DNA of 64,000 nucleotides, taken from NCBI GenBank assembly GCA_947000775.1, contig CAMQGK010000001.1:5011501-5075500 (forward strand). The letters run 5' to 3'. How positions within the stretch are numbered: position 1 is the stretch's first letter; every line of letters begins with the position of its first letter. Shown one piece after another: positions 60,889 to 64,000 of this stretch. The notes below the pieces were generated by a model that worked only from the letters and a program-made list of their open reading frames with translations, was not told the origin of the DNA and ran no database searches. The position numbers were made by a program, and so were the translations under genes. Source of the DNA: Pterois miles. Lineage: Eukaryota; Chordata; Actinopteri; Perciformes; Scorpaenidae.

Positions 60889-61310
60889 TACTGCGCATAT
60901 CGGACATGCACAGTAGGGCCCAGTAAGACCTGGAAGACCAAGAAGATCCAGGTACTTTTCAGACGGATGTCTACTCGTTGACTTCATGCGCCACTTAGCA
61001 ACTTTCATAGGAATGAATGGGGCCCCGCCCCCAACGCTGTATCCAGTTCTCTTTATACATCCATTCTGCTGGGTCTCAAACAAGCCCCCAGGAAGTGCAC
61101 CAGTCATTGATCCCAATGTTCCTAGTGGCCTAACGGCGGTATTTCAACCTCTGTGTCCGTCACAGGACATCATTGAGACCAAAAAGAGTTTTCCCATAGA
61201 CTTACATTGAGAAAAAGACTGTAACTCAGCAGTCTTTTTATATTTTATACACTGTATATTTTTGTGCAGTAAACCAACTCCTCAGTACTCTAATAGCCCT
61301 TAAAGACAGA
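60889..61310. repeat. dispersed repeat, copy B of a rearranged pair
   Basis: ACTGCGCATATCGGACATGC and AAGATCCAGGTACTTTTCAG are the inverse of copy A. From 61021 onward the modules run in the same direction as in copy A and end CTAATAGCCCTT in both. Confidence 0.75.
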
Positions 61311-61725
61311 AGCTACACGACAGACTCCAGCTCGGCTCCGACTGGCTGTTTTCCTCCAGGCTGTGAAATCCTGCAGATGCCATTAGGAGCACCGGAGGAA
61401 CATGAGCTTTTTCAGATTACCAGTTTCATCCACTGCTGTCAGGATATAGTGATCACTTTATAAAAATAACTTTTTTAATCATATTTGCTCCAATCGCACC
61501 TACTTCAGCATTAAATAATGAAAATGAATGAAAGTGAAAATGAAAATAAATTATTATTACCTTTTTTTAGCCTATGGTAAACTGAGAAACACAAAATGTC
61601 TTCTTTTTTTTTTTTAAATCAGATGAATAGGTAAGCAAGTAGCCTATTAACTTGAAGCTGCAGCGGGTATAATTTCAGCAAATATGATTAAATAAAGTTA
61701 TTTTTATAAAATGGTCGCTATACAG

Positions 61726-62413
61726 CATACTTAAAAAGACCTTAAAAAAGGAAGGATTTAAAAACCATTGTTGGGGTCTGGGGTTTAGAGACCCTTTTTC
61801 CTGCATTCTGGTGATTTTTAAAGACTGAAATTAACAAAATAATAATCTACTAATTACACTGCAACAGCATTTTTATGTTCAACTTTTACCTTTAATTCTC
61901 AGGAGAGAAAACAGAATAATTCGACCCTCTGGGATAAACTTGTATGAATCTCTGGCATAAACTAAATATTCATCAGTTTTTATTCATTTCTTTTCCCTGC
62001 TTGAGTATGTCTTTCAGTAAGTGCTCTTCATCTCTCTCTCCTCTCACTCACTGAAGGTTCTTTCGAACAACGTGACAACGCCACCACTGTGCTCTGAAAC
62101 CTGTTATTTCCGATGGTTTGCACCGCGCCATGACGGCTTTTCGCTACATTGAGCAAAGCCCAACTTTGGGCTGTGAGCTGCTTTTCTGCCAGGAAACTAC
62201 ATTCGGTGTAGCTCTGTTGTCGTCCAGGTGGAAACAGTAGAGCTATTAGATGCTGTACAGAGCCAGAAACAGGTTGTGATCACAGAAAGGTAAAAAGAAA
62301 ATTATTAGCATGAAATCTGCAGAAATATACAATATTGTGACATCAGGAGGAAACCAGGAGAGAACGGTGAAAAACGTGAGTCTCCCAGGACAATTGTGAG
62401 GGTTGGCAAGTAC
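61726..62413 (+). mobile_element. CATACTTGCC inverted-repeat element, copy 3 (longest)
   Basis: It starts CATACTTAAAAAGACCTTAA and ends GGTTGGCAAGTACG. It shares CAACAGCATTTTTATGTTCA, TTTAATTCTCAGGAGAGAAA, ATCTCTGGCATAAACTAAAT, GTTGTCGTCCAGGTGGAAAC and GAGTCTCCCAGGACAATTGT with copy 1. GCTATACA before and GCTATAAA after match at 7 of 8, possibly an 8-bp target-site duplication. Confidence 0.75.
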
Positions 62414-62639
62414 GCTATAAAGTATCCTGACAGTAGTGCATGAGACAGGTAATCTGAAAAAAAAAAAAAAAAATCATGTGCCTCCGTGTCTTCCGGTGCT
62501 CCTAAACAACCAATCAGAGAAGTGCTCAGAGCAGCTGTCAAACAGCGCTGATCAAATATGAATCAATACTGTTACTGTAATGACTATTTCTCTCCTCAGA
62601 TGTTTTCAGAAACATCTTGTAGTTACTGTTTAGCTGTAA

Positions 62640-62795
62640 AATGAGAAAGTTTGTGACCCGGCAGCCATGTTGAGATCAATTGAAGAAATACCAAGCACCG
62701 CCCACCAGCCAGAGCACAGCCAATAGGAACACTCTCTCTCTGAAATGACCTGTGATTGGTCAAAGTCTCCCGTCACAAGATTTTGTAAATCAGAA
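62640..62795 (-). repeat. dispersed repeat, inverted partner of 60041-60165
   Basis: TTTGTGACCCGGCAGCCATG, CAAGCACCGCCCACCAGCCA, CACAGCCAATAGGAACACTC and GACCTGTGATTGGTCAAAGT are seen on the plus strand. It extends further than the 60-kb copy. Confidence 0.7.
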
Positions 62796-63509
62796 TTCTG
62801 ATTCAAAATCAGAAGTACGCTCAGATTGACTTTTGATTCACGGACTAACAAGAAAATAAATAAATCTGGCATGAATGCAAATACATGAATGAAAATAAAT
62901 GTTTTCTGACGCTGCTAATGTTTTTTTTTTAATGTTTTTAAACACATGGATAAAACCTTTTTTTAGCCTATGGTAAATTGAGAAGCACAAAATGTATTCT
63001 TCTTTTATTTAATCAAATCAGTAGGTAGGTAGGCAAGAATTTACTTAATAAAACTTTATGGAAAACTGTGGAGGCTAAACCCAGTATTTCCCTAATATTT
63101 CATGGCTTGTTACCTCGGTGATGATGGAATGCCCAATATTCCCCAATACTTTATGTGACAAATTTACATTTTCTGTATTTTACAAGAAAAAAAGAAGCAG
63201 ATTAAACCTATCCTGTTTCTTACCTTTGACCCATTTGATTTGTCTGGATGGTGGTGGTCCTAATCAGTCCAAACAAAAATAAATAAGATACAACTTCTAA
63301 TACAGATTTCCATCTACAATTGAAAGTATTTCATTGTGGATATATTCTGTACCTGTAATTTATATGGTTAAACTTTTACAGATGCAGATTTTTGTATTCA
63401 TTCTAACACAACTTAATGAAAAGCCTAATTCAGCTAAAGAATGTTATAGTGAAAGTATTATGTGTAGTAATGTGGTATAAACAGAAGATCCTATTTGAGT
63501 TGGCTACTC
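62796..63509. other. no gene apart from the weak 63.22-kb microexon candidate
   Basis: AT-rich DNA with T-runs at 62922-62931; nothing else recognised. Confidence 0.4.
63224..63259 (-). other. candidate 36-nt microexon (DHHHPDKSNGSK)
   Basis: On the minus strand a T-rich tract ends in ATTAG, followed by 36 nt and a donor AAG|GTAAGAAA. The 36 nt is divisible by three and reads DHHHPDKSNGSK in frame 1 without a stop. It lies 3.7 kb upstream, in the sense of the candidate leftward gene, of the CpG-rich promoter. Both could belong to one gene only if the promoter is internal. I do not recognise the peptide. Coincidental acceptor-donor pairs at this spacing are expected in 64 kb. Confidence 0.2.
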
Positions 63510-63713
63510 CGTCCATCCGTTAACTGTAACTGCTTATCCTGTTCAGGGTCGCGGGGGAGCCGATCCCAGCTGACACCGGGCGAAGGAGGGGTTCACCCTG
63601 GACACGTCGGCAGACTATCGCAGGGCTGACACATGGAGACAACCATTCACGCTCACATTCACACCTATGGGCAATTTAGAGTCATCTATTTACCGAACCT
63701 GCATGTCCGCAGG
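63510..63713 (-). mobile_element. V-SINE copy, head truncated
   Basis: The plus strand reads CCGTCCATCCGTTAACTGTA, GAGCCGATCCCAGCTGACAC, GACAACCATTCACGCTCACA and GGCAATTTAGAGTCATCTAT, the reverse of the V-SINE tail and part of its body. Confidence 0.8.
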
Positions 63714-63767
63714 CTTGTTAAAGTATATTGTACAACCACTTGGATGCTCTTTCTGCCCGTTTTGTGG

Positions 63768-63880
63768 TAGTGATGGGCGGTCCGGCTCTTTTCAAAGATT
63801 CAGCTCCCTTAGAAAAGCCAACTCTGACGGCTCCCAAATGGCTCTCCATTTAGTATCACTCAGAGCCCTCTATATTAGCC
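63768..63880 (+). mobile_element. left end of a TAGTGATGGG-type hAT-like element
   Basis: TAGTGATGGGCGGTCCGGCT followed by CTTTTCAAAGATTCAGCTCC and a GCCAACTCTGACGGCTCCC block is a form I associate with fish hAT-like non-autonomous elements. The right end is not visible before the window ends. Confidence 0.4.
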
Positions 63881-64000
63881 TAATTTAGCAGTTATGAATG
63901 GTTTGTGTTGGTAAGCAATTTTTCATTCACAGATTTCATAGAACCTTATTTTTATGCATTTTTTCATGACAAAAAAATACACAGTTACTATTGTTTAACA

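Overview
The window looks like non-coding chromosomal DNA from a ray-finned fish, most likely a percomorph (perch-like) teleost. It is AT-rich. No reading frame on either strand resembles a recognisable intact protein, and CA/GT tracts are many and long. The dispersed repeats are ones I know from fish genomes: tRNA-headed SINEs including a V-SINE, and many small inverted-repeat DNA transposons. The species assignment is an inference from the repeats. I see no operons, phage, CRISPR arrays, rRNA genes or plausible functional tRNA genes.

The best gene signal is near 59.46-59.79 kb. A CpG-rich, GC-rich stretch is followed on the minus strand by an in-frame ATG, 20 sense codons and a consensus splice donor. 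If real, this is the promoter and first coding exon of a leftward gene, and much of the window to its left would be intron. Exon-like segments at 63.22, 32.28, 18.97 and 9.76 kb are much weaker and are listed as candidates only.

The rest is repeats. 0-10 kb: copies of several DNA-transposon-like families, a 55-bp minisatellite (4.0-4.3 kb), and a dispersed repeat at 6.6-7.1 kb carrying two perfect estrogen-response-element palindromes and split by a SINE. 10-22 kb: a V-SINE, a long foldback at 15.3-15.6 kb, a transposon nested inside another at 17.5-18.4 kb, and the first of three CATACTTGCC elements. 22-30 kb: a TTAA-flanked inverted-repeat element with two SINEs inside it, and a cluster of CA/GT microsatellites including a pure (CA)67. 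30-45 kb: more SINEs, a 27-bp minisatellite grown out of a dispersed repeat, a second TTAA element, and a GT / polypurine / GT tract. 45-59 kb: a hairpin with two octamer motifs, a 41-bp minisatellite rich in AP-1-like heptamers, a TA-flanked inverted-repeat element, and a 1-kb minisatellite with an internal 250-bp duplication. 59-64 kb: the CpG-rich region, an inverted pair of repeats around a V-SINE with a 25-G run, and another CATACTTGCC element.

I found no convincing undescribed gene system. The most informative results are the reconstructed transposon nesting (one insertion proven by a perfect target-site duplication plus an empty site in a sibling copy), minisatellites that arose inside transposons, and transposon-borne nuclear-receptor, CRE and POU motifs. 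Family identities come from memory of fish repeats, not from a search.
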